A DNA stretch of 26,494 nt, taken from [Leptolyngbya] sp. JSC-1. Lineage in GTDB: Bacteria > Cyanobacteriota > Cyanobacteriia > Elainellales > Elainellaceae. The stretch lies in NCBI GenBank assembly GCA_000733415.1, contig KL662192.1:1242322-1268815 (forward strand), read 5' to 3'. This document shows, piece by piece, positions 16,216 through 24,250 of this stretch (position 1 is the first letter of the stretch; each line of letters starts with the position of its first letter). The translations under genes were made by a program, and so were the position numbers. Under the pieces are notes generated by a model. It was not told the origin of the DNA. It did no database searches and saw nothing but the letters and a program-made list of their open reading frames with translations.

Positions 16216-17562
16216 CTACCTGATATATCCCGTGTGTCTCATAAAGCGTTCTGTTGAGGTTTGGGATTGCTGCAATGCTTGCTCGACGGATGTATTGCCG
16301 GTCAATGCAGCGGCAATCGTTTGCCCAACCGATGCTCCAATCGCCTGGAATTCTGGAATATCAACATACTGCACTCCTTTGTAAGGCGTGGGCTGGGCAG
16401 CGGGTTGGGTGATATCAGCCGATTGAATCGATCTCAGCACAATCGAGGCAAAGGGAGCCGCTTTTTGATAGTTGGGATTCTCGTAGGTAGAAGTCCGCGT
16501 TCCTGGCGGAACAGCCACCCAACCGTTCTGGTTGGCAACTAATTGGATGTACTCTTTTGATGTCGCCCAGGCAATAAATCGTTCCGCTGCTTCGGGTGAT
16601 TTTGAAGTTTTGGGAATTGCCAGTGCCCAGGCCCACAACCAGTTAGAACCGTTGGGATAATTTTCGATCGGGGCGCGAGCAAAACCTACCTTGTCATACA
16701 CGTTCGATTCTTTCGGATTGGAAATCAACCCTGCGGCAACGGTTGCATCCACCCACATGCCGCACTTGCCCGTGGAGAACAGCGCTAAATTCTCATTGAA
16801 TCCGTTAGAGCTGGCTCCTGGCGGACCGTAGTTCTGCATCAGATCGACATAGTAGCCAATTGCTGCTTCCCAGGCGGGTGTATTAAGGGTGGGATTCCAA
16901 TTCATATCAAACCATTGGCCGCCAAAGGTATTCACCAAGGTGGTGAGGAAGGCCATGTTTTCGCCCCAACCCGGCTTTCCACGTAAACAGATGCCATAAA
17001 CTCCATTTTGAGGATTGTGGATTTTGCTGGCCCACTCCTTCACCTGAGAATAGGTTGGCTGTTCAGGAACCGTAATTCCGGCATTCGCAAACAGATCCTT
17101 GCGGTAATACAGCATTGAGCTTTCTGCGTAGAACGGCACTGCATAAAGCTGGCCGTCACTGGAAAGCCCTTCTCGAACCGGTTTGAGCAAATCGTTTACA
17201 TCGTAACTAGCAGGCAAATTTAACGGCCTTAACCAATCGCGCCTCGCCCAGATTGGTGTTTCATAGGATCCGATAGTCAACACATCAAATTGCCCGCCCT
17301 GACTGGCAACATCGGTCGTGGTGCGTTGGCGTAACACATTTTCTTCCAACACCACCCATCTCAGTTCAATATCAGGATTCGCTTCCTCAAACTGACTGGA
17401 AAGTCCCTGCATGATGATCATGTCGCCGTTGTTGACGGTGGCAATTGTCAATCTTGTTTTTCCTGCCGCTTGTGAACTTGGCATACAAGCATGCAGCGAT
17501 TGCACCAAAAATATGCCGATGATGAAAACAATAATGATCTTGGCGGAGCGGAAGATACGCAT
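16216..17562 (-). CDS. smoE: Extracellular solute-binding lipoprotein of polyol ABC importer
   Basis: 448 residues. A signal peptide with a hydrophobic core (IIIVFIIGIFLVQ) ends in the lipobox LHAC, Cys at residue 26, so the mature protein is a lipoprotein anchored in the membrane and exposed to the periplasm. The body matches family 1 solute-binding proteins: LTIATVNNGDMIIMQGLSSQ, FEEANPDIELRW, then FDVLTIGSYETPIWARRDWL, and AVPFYAESSMLYYRKDLF. This type delivers mannitol/sorbitol-like polyols or disaccharides. AAGGAG stands six bases before the ATG. It is the first gene of the five-gene minus-strand operon, so the operon promoter and probably an operator lie in 17563-17719. Confidence 0.88.
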   Translation of the reverse strand: MRIFRSAKIIIVFIIGIFLVQSLHACMPSSQAAGKTRLTIATVNNGDMIIMQGLSSQFEEANPDIELRWVVLEENVLRQRTTTDVASQGGQFDVLTIGSYETPIWARRDWLRPLNLPASYDVNDLLKPVREGLSSDGQLYAVPFYAESSMLYYRKDLFANAGITVPEQPTYSQVKEWASKIHNPQNGVYGICLRGKPGWGENMAFLTTLVNTFGGQWFDMNWNPTLNTPAWEAAIGYYVDLMQNYGPPGASSNGFNENLALFSTGKCGMWVDATVAAGLISNPKESNVYDKVGFARAPIENYPNGSNWLWAWALAIPKTSKSPEAAERFIAWATSKEYIQLVANQNGWVAVPPGTRTSTYENPNYQKAAPFASIVLRSIQSADITQPAAQPTPYKGVQYVDIPEFQAIGASVGQTIAAALTGNTSVEQALQQSQTSTERFMRHTGYIR

Positions 17563-17719
17563 CGCTAGCTCCTTCTATTAAAACTTGAGCAAGTAATTTT
17601 GGTTTTATGCTCTGTCTTTGAGCAAAAGCTCAATAATAGAAATCATACAGAGCTGAGTTCTAAAACTTAGGCGTTGGCAGATATTTGAAACAATTCTTGA
17701 TTAATAAGGAGTTAAGAAC
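17563..17719. promoter_or_regulatory. Divergent control region of the polyol operons with TTGAGCAA operator candidates
   Basis: This 157-bp gap separates the transporter operon (left) from the dehydrogenase/regulator unit (right) and must carry both promoters. It contains TTGAGCAA at 17585-17592 and again at 17618-17625, 33 bp apart (about three helical turns). The second copy is part of a perfect inverted repeat, TTGAGC-AAAA-GCTCAA (17618-17633). The same octamer, as TTTGAGCAAAA, recurs upstream of the SorC-type regulator gene (19417-19427). That distribution makes it a candidate binding site for the regulator. Confidence 0.45.
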
Positions 17720-18523
17720 GTGACGGCGAGCGCAACGTATCAGTTTGCAGGAAAAACTATTTTAATTACAGGCGGGGCTGGCGATATTGGTAAGGCGACG
17801 GCGCACCGTTTTGCAGCCAATGGAGCTGGCGTCGTTCTGTTAGATTTGAATCAAACCAAAATGGCAGATGTCGTTCAAGAATTGCAACAATACCATGTGC
17901 CCATTGATGCCTTTCACTGTGATGTAACAAGTGTTAATAGCGTAGCGCAGGCGTTTTCTCAGGCTGTAACACAGTGTAAACGGATCGATTATATATTTAA
18001 CAATGCAGGTTACCAAGGAGTATTTGCCAAAACTGACAACTACCCTGAGGATGATTTTCAGAAAGTGATCGATATTAATGTAATCGGCGTTTTTTACGTT
18101 CTCAAAGCTGCCGCCCAGCATCTACGTAATTCAGGCGGTGGTGCGATTGTCAATATGGCGAGCCATGCAGGTGTCGATGGACCTCCCAACATGCTGGCCT
18201 ATGCGGCCTCTAAGTTCGCGGTGATTGGCATGACTCAAACTGCTGCCAAAGATTTAGCGCCCTATGGAATTCGAGTCAATGCGCTTTCGCCTTCGCTGAT
18301 TGGACCCGGCCTGATGTGGACCCGGCAAACTGAATTGCAGGCGGCAGTGGGTTCGCAGTATTTTGATTCCGATCCCAAGGTTGTCGAACAACAAATGATT
18401 CATTCGGTGCCCATGCGTCGTCTCGGCAGTTTAGAAGAGGTAGCGAACGGGGTTGCCTTTCTGATGAGCGATGAAGCAAGCTATATCACTGGATTTAACC
18501 TGGACATTACGGGAGGGCAGTAG
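17720..18523 (+). CDS. Short-chain dehydrogenase (polyol/sorbitol dehydrogenase-like)
   Basis: 267 residues, GTG start with AAGGAG eight bases upstream. Classical SDR features are all present: cofactor loop TGGAGDIG (17-24), acidic residue after strand 2 (LLDLN, favouring NAD+), CDVT (67-70), NNAG (94-97), Asn120, and the catalytic Ser148, Tyr161 and Lys165 in YAASK. The C-terminus ITGFNLDITGGQ is typical. In the comparable alphaproteobacterial operon the SDR partner is sorbitol dehydrogenase, oxidising sorbitol to fructose. Xylitol, galactitol or arabitol dehydrogenase activity is equally possible from sequence. It is divergent from the transporter operon and heads a plus-strand unit with the pentapeptide protein and regulator. 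Confidence 0.88.
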   Translation: MTASATYQFAGKTILITGGAGDIGKATAHRFAANGAGVVLLDLNQTKMADVVQELQQYHVPIDAFHCDVTSVNSVAQAFSQAVTQCKRIDYIFNNAGYQGVFAKTDNYPEDDFQKVIDINVIGVFYVLKAAAQHLRNSGGGAIVNMASHAGVDGPPNMLAYAASKFAVIGMTQTAAKDLAPYGIRVNALSPSLIGPGLMWTRQTELQAAVGSQYFDSDPKVVEQQMIHSVPMRRLGSLEEVANGVAFLMSDEASYITGFNLDITGGQ

Positions 18524-18585
18524 GGAGTGGTTAGGAATGATCAAAAGCAATTAAGAGCATTCAAGTAGAGGCGGTTGGATGTAGC

Positions 18586-19392
18586 ATGAGACGCAAACAG
18601 GCTTTTAATCGGGTTGAGAGAATGATGCAGCAGATCCCAACTTGGTCATTCGCAACAGGTTCTGTGGTGATTCTGGCTGTGATCGCGCTTTGGTTGGAAG
18701 TAGATACGATTCAGTCATGGCGGGATGCGGTAAAGGTGCTGTTTGAGCATGCAGAATCGATCGCAATTGTGGCAGCTGTGGTGTTCTTTTTTAAGGAAGC
18801 TCCCAACCGAAAGGCGCAAAAGCACTATGAAGCCTGGCAGGTGATTGATCATGCAGCGGCAGCTCAGGTGTCAACCAGCTATGCTCGCATTCAAGCCCTT
18901 CAGGATCTGAATCAAGATGGCGTTTCCTTGCGGGGCATTCATCTTCCGGGTGCTCACTTGCAGGAGATTAACCTACAGGGAGCGATTCTCACCTGTGCCG
19001 ATCTCAGCCATGCCGATCTGGTCAAAGCAAACCTCGCGAACGCCAACCTCAGCCATGCCAATCTCAGCTACGCGAACTTGATCGATGCAAATTTGCGGGG
19101 TGCGAACCTGATGGATGCCGACCTCAGCTATGCAATTCTAGGAATCGCCGATCTCAGTGGGGCGAACCTGATGGATGCGGACTTGGTGGGTGCGAACCTG
19201 ATGGATGCCGACCTCAGCCACGCCGATCTCAAAGGCGCGACCCTCACCAATGCAGACTTAAGCTGTACCGATCTGAGGCAAGCCAAGAATTGGACGCTAA
19301 CCCAAATTAAGTCGGCTCTGTTCTGGGAGAAAGCGATTCACGAACCATCAGTTTGGCGGAAACTGAACCTGGATTCGGAATTCAATCTGTGA
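18586..19392 (+). CDS. Membrane-anchored pentapeptide-repeat protein
   Basis: 268 residues. Two hydrophobic segments (about 25-38 and 57-69) form an N-terminal membrane hairpin, then a linker (70-110), then about 23 consecutive A(D/N)LXX pentapeptides (113-230) predicted to fold as a right-handed quadrilateral beta-helix. It ends in a non-repeat cap, AKNWTLTQIKSALFWEKA. Pentapeptide-repeat proteins are very abundant in cyanobacteria; the function of membrane-anchored ones is mostly unknown. The repeat DNA itself is periodic, with a GCGAACCTGATGGATGC-like segment occurring three times in 19108-19210. It lies 62 bp after the dehydrogenase and about 130 bp before the regulator, so it may be co-expressed with polyol genes, but no functional link is evident. 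Confidence 0.9.
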   Translation: MRRKQAFNRVERMMQQIPTWSFATGSVVILAVIALWLEVDTIQSWRDAVKVLFEHAESIAIVAAVVFFFKEAPNRKAQKHYEAWQVIDHAAAAQVSTSYARIQALQDLNQDGVSLRGIHLPGAHLQEINLQGAILTCADLSHADLVKANLANANLSHANLSYANLIDANLRGANLMDADLSYAILGIADLSGANLMDADLVGANLMDADLSHADLKGATLTNADLSCTDLRQAKNWTLTQIKSALFWEKAIHEPSVWRKLNLDSEFNL

Positions 19393-19525
19393 AAACTGCA
19401 GTATCATCAAGAGAAGTTTGAGCAAAAAATCATCCTTTGGGCAGATGCTATTTCTGAAGTTGATCCTAATCAGGCCAACTGAATGACTGTTCAGATCCTA
19501 GGATACTGGTACATTGAGGTGGGGC
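19393..19525 (+). promoter_or_regulatory. Leader of SorC-type regulator with operator-like TTTGAGCAAAA
   Basis: The 133-bp gap before the regulator gene carries TTTGAGCAAAA at 19417-19427, identical to the core of the inverted repeat in the divergent region at 17617-17627. Autoregulation by the SorC-type protein is the simplest reading. No clear -10/-35 pair was identified. Confidence 0.35.
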
Positions 19526-20500
19526 ATGAGAGATCCCGTTTCTGAACGCCGCGATCGCAAATTGGACCTTGCAGCTCATGCTGCCTGGCTCTACTATATT
19601 GCTGGCAATACTCAAGAAGAAGTAGCCGTTAAACTGCGTGTTTCTCGTCAAGCGGCTCAACGTCTAATCTCCTTAGCTGTGAGTGAAAAGCTAATCAAGT
19701 TTCGCCTCGACCATCCTTTAAAAGGATGTATTGAATTAGCTGAAGCATTACGGGATAAATTTCAACTGTCCTTGTGCGAAGTTGTTCCCAGCAGTGGTAG
19801 TGATGTTGACTGCTGCAAGGGCATTAGCACCTGTGCTGCCAATTACCTGGAAACCTATCTGACCGCCAAAACTCCAACTATCCTGGCTTTCTCCTCTGGA
19901 CGGACGCTAAGGGCTATGGTGGAGCAAATTCCCACAATGGATCAGCCCCAACACAAAATTGTCTCGATTATTGGTAATATGTCCCACTGTGGGCGGGCCG
20001 GTCGCTATGAAGTTGTGATGCACCTGTCCGATCGCGTTGGTTCCCAAGCGTTTCCAGTTCCGACACCCGTGGTGGCCACAAATGTTGAAGAACGGCAGCT
20101 CTTACAAACGCAACGCTCGTTTATCACGGTGAAAAATCTGGCAGAGCAGGCTAGAGCAACCTTTGTTGGCATTAGTCATGTTGCTTGGAATGCCCCACTC
20201 CACCAGGACGGATTCATTAATGACGACGAGGTTGCTGAACTGATTGACTTGGGAGCCGTCGGAGAGATTGCCGGTTGGGCATACGATTGCCAGGGAGTTT
20301 TGCTGCAGCAAGGAACCAACCGTCGGGTTGCCAGTGTACCGCTGCAACAGCCCGCTCAACGGCTGATGATTGGTGTAGCAGGCGGTGAAAAAAAGGTGGA
20401 AGCGATTTTAGCTGCTCTGCACGGCAAACTGATTACTGGGTTGATCACCGACGAGAGGGTAGCTCAAGTGATTCTTGCCAAACTGAACTTGCGAGGGTGA
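19526..20500 (+). CDS. SorC/DeoR-type sugar-responsive transcriptional regulator
   Basis: About 324 residues. An N-terminal helix-turn-helix, AAWLYYIAGNTQEEVAVKLR then VSRQAAQRLISLA, is the SorC-family DNA-binding domain. It is followed by a large sugar-binding domain with IIGNM, FPVPTPVVA, FVGISHVAW, LGAVGEIAGWAYDC and, near the C-terminus, MIGVAGGEKKVEAILAALHG, which is the usual effector-pocket end. Such proteins sense sugar phosphates or polyols and act as repressors or activators. Start: ATG at 19526 with GAGG six bases upstream; the frame extends to a TTG at 19514. It is the natural candidate regulator for the flanking polyol genes. Its last codons lie inside a 14-bp tandem repeat array. 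Confidence 0.88.
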   Translation: MRDPVSERRDRKLDLAAHAAWLYYIAGNTQEEVAVKLRVSRQAAQRLISLAVSEKLIKFRLDHPLKGCIELAEALRDKFQLSLCEVVPSSGSDVDCCKGISTCAANYLETYLTAKTPTILAFSSGRTLRAMVEQIPTMDQPQHKIVSIIGNMSHCGRAGRYEVVMHLSDRVGSQAFPVPTPVVATNVEERQLLQTQRSFITVKNLAEQARATFVGISHVAWNAPLHQDGFINDDEVAELIDLGAVGEIAGWAYDCQGVLLQQGTNRRVASVPLQQPAQRLMIGVAGGEKKVEAILAALHGKLITGLITDERVAQVILAKLNLRG

Positions 20501-20558
20501 ATTTGCCAAACCGAACTTGCCAAACTGAACTTGCCAAACTGAACTTGCCAAACCGAAA
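20475..20558. repeat. 14-bp tandem repeat, six units
   Basis: Units with consensus TTGCCAAACTGAAC start at 20475, 20489, 20503, 20517, 20531 and 20545, exactly 14 bp apart. Units 1, 4 and 5 are identical; units 3 and 6 differ at one and two positions; unit 2 (TTGCGAGGGTGAAT) is diverged and contains the regulator's stop codon. The array therefore begins inside the coding sequence (encoding LAKLNL) and extends 58 bp past it. Confidence 0.95.
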
Positions 20559-20898
20559 GCGTGACAAAGCTGGAACAAAATTCAGAATAAAGGACACTAT
20601 AAGGTACGCGACAAAACTGCCAAAGCACAAAATACATCAACTACCAATATTCCAAAGATTGGTCCGTGGTTGCCGATAGAGCGGTTTATCTAACCAGAGC
20701 ATCATGGCCTGCTGATCCTCAAACGGCTTTGGCTTTCTAAGTTTAGAGAAGATGCTGCGGCAATTGGAGGGGCGGTACTGGTTTACCAATCGCTGTTTCA
20801 GATGCCCGATTTGTTGCTGCTTTATCAATAGCCATGTCAGATGGATGGCATCTTCACTATCGAAGGATTTGGAAAATTTTGTATAAAAATTACTCTAT
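20559..20898. other. Gap between convergent regulator and xylulokinase genes; no supported gene
   Basis: About 340 bp. A 63-codon minus-strand frame (20637-20828) and short plus-strand frames are present, but none shows a recognisable motif or ribosome site. Genes on both sides converge here, so terminators are expected, but I found no convincing hairpin followed by a T-run. Confidence 0.5.
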
Positions 20899-22368
20899 TC
20901 AGTAGCGAACTGCTTTCAAAGCTTCATACAATTGCTTGTATTTCTGAAATGCAGATTCATACACTGAATTTTCTTTTGGCTGTACAACATCACTCATTTG
21001 GGGCAAGATCTGGAATGCGGTTTCTAAGTTGGCATATGCTTCAACTCCTACCATGGCTAAAATTGCCGCTCCGTAGGCAGCACCTTCTTCGGCTTGGGGG
21101 GCAATCAATTCGGTTCGCAACACATCCGCCAGAATTTGTAACCAAATGCCTGATCGTGCTCCTCCTCCGGTTGCTAACAGTTGATGTAGGGGGGTAATGG
21201 TGTGAATCACATCTAATGCTTCTCGCAGGCTAAAGGCAACGCCCTCCAGAATCGCCCGAATCAAATCAGCTTGCGTATGAGCCAACGAGAAATTAGCCCA
21301 GCTTCCCCGAGCATCTGGATCGAGATGAGGGCTGCGTTCTCCTGCCAGATGGGGCAAAAACAAAACGTTCCGCGCGCCGGCGGGTGATCTGGCTGCCAGT
21401 TCCATCAAATCGGTATAGGACATATGCGGTACCAACGTATCTCGATACCAGCGCAACGAGCCACCTGCCGCTAATGTCACGCCCAACAGGTGATAGCCAC
21501 CATCGGCATGACAAAACAAATGTACCCGGCCTGTGGGATCAGGAACAGGACGATTGCAGGGAGCAAAAATCACCCCCGATGTGCCGATACTGAGACTGCC
21601 CCGGTTCAGATTGCTAGCAGAAATGCCCAATCCAATAGCGGCAGCGGCATTATCACCTCCGCCAGCAATGACTGGTAGTCGATTGGGTAATCCTACACGG
21701 GTCGCTATTTCTGGTTTCAGGTGTCCGGCGATTGCAGTCGATGCAACCACGGTCGGAAACCAAGCCAGATTCAGATCAAGTGCCGTCAGAATATCTGTGT
21801 CCCACTGGCGGGTTGCCAGGTTCAAGCAGCCTGTTCCTGAGGCATCCGAGGGTTCTGTAACGGCTGCTCCGGTTAACACATAGCCTAAGTAATCCTTGGG
21901 CAGCAAAATTTGCTGTACTTGAGCATAGGCTTGAGGTTCTGCGGTTCGCAACCAAACCAGTTTTGGAAGCTGAAAACCGGTAATGGCAGGGTTGCCCGTG
22001 CGTTGAATCAACTCTTGCCGGGGAATCGTCGCTTCGATGGCGGTCACGGCTTTGCCAGTCCGCTGATCATTCCATAAAATTGCCGGTCGAATTGCGTGCC
22101 CGTTAGCATCGAGTGCAACCATGCCATGCATTTGTCCTGACAAACCGAGGGCAATCGGGCGATTTTCGCCAAGCTGTTGCACCACATCTGACAAAGCTGC
22201 CAAACTAGCTTCTACCCAATCGGATGGTTTTTGCTCGGTCCAGCCAGGTTGTGGGGTGAGCAGTGCATAACTTTTCGTGGTCTGAGCAATCAATTGCCCA
22301 TGCAGATCAACGGCAATGGCTCGCACCCCTCCTGTCCCCAAATCCAGACCGATCACAACATCAGCCAA
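20899..22368 (-). CDS. xylB: Xylulokinase (FGGY family)
   Basis: 489 residues, full length for XylB. The N-terminal phosphate-1 loop is GLDLGTGGVRAI (7-18), followed by LSGQMHG (76-82), ILWNDQRT, and the catalytic Asp239 in IAGGGDNAAAAIG. The C-terminal ATP-binding lobe has SIGTSGVIFA, FLPHLAGERSPHLD, GVAFSLREALDV and LLATGGGARSGIW. It phosphorylates D-xylulose to xylulose 5-phosphate, feeding the pentose phosphate and Calvin pathways. Start is TTG, with GGAGGG four bases upstream, and overlaps the 3' end of the NADH dehydrogenase gene by 8 bp, so the two are co-transcribed and probably translationally coupled. D-xylulose would be supplied by D-arabitol or xylitol oxidation by the dehydrogenases of this island. 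Confidence 0.92.
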   Translation of the reverse strand: MADVVIGLDLGTGGVRAIAVDLHGQLIAQTTKSYALLTPQPGWTEQKPSDWVEASLAALSDVVQQLGENRPIALGLSGQMHGMVALDANGHAIRPAILWNDQRTGKAVTAIEATIPRQELIQRTGNPAITGFQLPKLVWLRTAEPQAYAQVQQILLPKDYLGYVLTGAAVTEPSDASGTGCLNLATRQWDTDILTALDLNLAWFPTVVASTAIAGHLKPEIATRVGLPNRLPVIAGGGDNAAAAIGLGISASNLNRGSLSIGTSGVIFAPCNRPVPDPTGRVHLFCHADGGYHLLGVTLAAGGSLRWYRDTLVPHMSYTDLMELAARSPAGARNVLFLPHLAGERSPHLDPDARGSWANFSLAHTQADLIRAILEGVAFSLREALDVIHTITPLHQLLATGGGARSGIWLQILADVLRTELIAPQAEEGAAYGAAILAMVGVEAYANLETAFQILPQMSDVVQPKENSVYESAFQKYKQLYEALKAVRY

Positions 22369-23701
22369 GTTTCCCTCCCAGTTCCGAATGATTCAACGTT
22401 TGCTCCTGTGTAATTAAACGCGATCCACCTTTGCGGCTGAAGTAATTCCAGAACCACTGAATCATCACAATCAGTTTATTGTCAAACTCAATCAGGTAAT
22501 AAATGTGAGCAAACACCCAAATCAGCCAAGCCAGAAATCCAGAAAGTTTTAACCAGCCCAGGTTCACCACAGCCGCATTTTGTCCAATTACCGCCAAGCT
22601 ACCAACATCGGTGTAGTGGAAGGCGGGCAGTTCTCGTTGCTGCAAACGATGCCGAATCAGTTTAGCCACATAAGCACCTTGCTGCATGGCTACAGGAGCA
22701 ACTCCGGGTAGGGGTTGGTTACCCTGATGGGCATAATGAGCCAGATCGCCAATTACAAAAATATCGGGTTGTCCCGGCACACTCAGATCCGGATTGACAA
22801 TTACCCGTCCGGCCCGATCAAGCGTTGCCCCGGTTCGCTCAGCTAGCACTTGACCCATGCCCGAAGCGCGAACGCCAGCCGCCCAAAGTACCGTTTTGGC
22901 TGGAATGATCTCAGTTTGTTCACCCCGACGCACCGTAACTGCATCCTCTGTTATGCCTGTAACTAGGGACTGGGTTTGTACTGTCACTCCCAATTCTGCT
23001 AAAGATTTTGCTGCAACGGCTGAAAGCTTGGGCGGGTAGGTTGGTAAAACGCGATCAACTCCTTCCAGTAACAGAATCCGAGTTTCTCGGGTATCAATGC
23101 TGCGAAAATCGTGTTTCAACGCATGATGGGCCAATTCCCCTAAGGCTCCAGCTAGCTCTACACCCGTAGGGCCGCCACCTACCACCACAAAGGTCAACCA
23201 AGCCCGTCGCTTTTCTAAATCGGGTTCTGTTTCAGCCGCTTCGAAGGCTCGAAAAATCCGTCGCCGCATTTCGATTGCATCTTCAACGGTTTTGAGTCCC
23301 GGTGCTACCTCTGCCCATTGATCATGACCAAAATAATGGTGACTAACGCCCGTTGCCACAATCAAGGTATCGTAAGGCAATGTTCCAGTTTGTAAACTGA
23401 CGTGATGGCGTTCGGGATCAATATCTATTACCTCATCCATCAACACTCTGACATTCCGGTAATGGCTGAGAATCGCTCGTAGGGGGGATGAAATGTCACC
23501 AGGAGAGAGCTTTCCGGTCGCAACTTGGTAGAGTAACGGCTGAAAAAGATGAAAGTTGCGCTTGTCAATTAAAGTAATCTCAAACTGTTTAGAACGTCCC
23601 AGAGCTTTAGCGGCATATAAGCCACCAAACCCGCCGCCAACAATCACAATTCGATGAGCAGCGGGATCGCGATCCGCATTCGTAATCGGAAGCTGTTCCA
23701 T
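22361..23701 (-). CDS. ndh: Type II NAD(P)H:quinone oxidoreductase (NDH-2)
   Basis: About 446 residues. The FAD-binding loop is IVIVGGGFGGLYAAKAL at the N-terminus, the NAD(P)H loop is FVVVGGGPTGVELAGALGEL in the middle, and the quinone-site region includes FQPLLYQVATG and IFVIGDLAHY. The C-terminal GFLAWLIWVFAHIYYLIEF is an amphipathic/hydrophobic anchor characteristic of NDH-2. It transfers electrons from NADH to the membrane quinone pool without proton pumping. I prefer the ATG at 23701, since the FAD motif normally lies near the start; the frame continues to a TTG at 23734. Its 8-bp overlap with xylB suggests a role in re-oxidising the NADH that polyol dehydrogenases make. That link is inference from gene order. 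Confidence 0.9.
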   Translation of the reverse strand: MEQLPITNADRDPAAHRIVIVGGGFGGLYAAKALGRSKQFEITLIDKRNFHLFQPLLYQVATGKLSPGDISSPLRAILSHYRNVRVLMDEVIDIDPERHHVSLQTGTLPYDTLIVATGVSHHYFGHDQWAEVAPGLKTVEDAIEMRRRIFRAFEAAETEPDLEKRRAWLTFVVVGGGPTGVELAGALGELAHHALKHDFRSIDTRETRILLLEGVDRVLPTYPPKLSAVAAKSLAELGVTVQTQSLVTGITEDAVTVRRGEQTEIIPAKTVLWAAGVRASGMGQVLAERTGATLDRAGRVIVNPDLSVPGQPDIFVIGDLAHYAHQGNQPLPGVAPVAMQQGAYVAKLIRHRLQQRELPAFHYTDVGSLAVIGQNAAVVNLGWLKLSGFLAWLIWVFAHIYYLIEFDNKLIVMIQWFWNYFSRKGGSRLITQEQTLNHSELGGKLG

Positions 23702-23768
23702 GTCAGTCAGGTGTCCGTCAATAGGTCTATGCAAAGTAGATTTAATTTGCGGAGGTTACTCTTTTTGC

Positions 23769-23844
23769 TTGTTGTTTTCTCTTGTTACTCTTTTCTCTTG
23801 TTACTCTTTTCTCTTGTTACTCTTTTCTCTTGTTACTCTTTTCT
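23769..23844. repeat. 16-bp tandem repeat, four full units plus a degenerate one
   Basis: CTTGTTACTCTTTTCT recurs at 23781, 23797, 23813 and 23829 without change, preceded by a degenerate partial unit from 23769 and followed by a broken one at 23845. The strand is pyrimidine-rich. It lies just upstream of the NADH dehydrogenase gene, in its presumed 5' region. Confidence 0.95.
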
Positions 23845-24046
23845 CTGTAGCGACAATTTGACAGAGCGAAATAGATGCGAGTTTTCGCAGTTGCAGAACT
23901 TGTTGTAGAACTTGCTGCAGAACTTGCTGCAGAACTTGTTGCAGAATTCTCAAAACTGAGGCTTGTATGAATCGCTCTTGCTCTAAGTGTATTAGAACTT
24001 CTGCACATTGTTTAGCCACAGTATCATTATTTTGGCTCAGCTTCAC
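23801..24046 (-). CDS. Possible small protein with LQQV repeats
   Basis: An 81-codon minus-strand frame with a GTG start and AGGA nine bases upstream. It begins KLSQNNDTVAKQCAEVLIHL, looks amphipathic and non-random, then has four LQQV units from a 12-bp DNA repeat, predicted to form a helical or coiled-coil segment. It ends in a basic tail that runs into the 16-bp repeat. It lies upstream of the NADH dehydrogenase gene on the same strand. No family was recognised. It may be a real small gene or a chance frame kept open because a 12-bp repeat is a multiple of three. Confidence 0.3.
   Translation of the reverse strand: MKLSQNNDTVAKQCAEVLIHLEQERFIQASVLRILQQVLQQVLQQVLQQVLQLRKLASISLCQIVATEKRVTREKSNKRKE
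23895..23942. repeat. 12-bp tandem repeat, four units
   Basis: AGAACTTG(T/C)TG(T/C) recurs at 23895, 23907, 23919 and 23931, with a broken fifth unit (AGAATTCTC) at 23943. On the minus strand it encodes LQQV in the 81-codon frame. Its period differs from the 16-bp array only 50 bp away, so the two arose separately. Confidence 0.95.
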
Positions 24047-24250
24047 TAAAATTCATCCTAAAGAAGTACATTACTGTGTGTTTACAGAAGATTACAAATA
24101 AATTTACGGATATAGATAAAGGGTAGACCAGGATTTGTAAACGCATTTGTTTAAGTTGAATACATAGATCTTAATCTCGTTTGCTGCAAGGAATGCCTTA
24201 CTTCAAAGCGGCTAGTGTAGGCTAGAGGTAGATTGATAGGAATACCGATA
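24047..24250. other. Leader region of the fructokinase-like gene
   Basis: About 200 bp with no gene. It should contain the kinase promoter. The TTGAGCAA motif of the other polyol promoters was not found here, so control may differ. Confidence 0.4.

Noticed and set aside
1209..19558. Two HIP1 octamers as functional sites
   Set aside because: GCGATCGC at 1209 and 19551 is used only as weak taxonomic support; two copies in 26 kb is little above chance.
20475..20558. Regular repeats as a CRISPR array
   Set aside because: Units are 14 bp and directly adjacent with no spacers; no cas genes are present.
20637..20828. 63-codon minus-strand frame as a gene
   Set aside because: Reads moderately protein-like but has no identifiable family or ribosome site, and alternative frames are equally open.
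21384..21883. Plus-strand frames opposite xylB
   Set aside because: Shadows of the xylulokinase gene, Arg/Pro/Ser-rich as expected for antisense frames.
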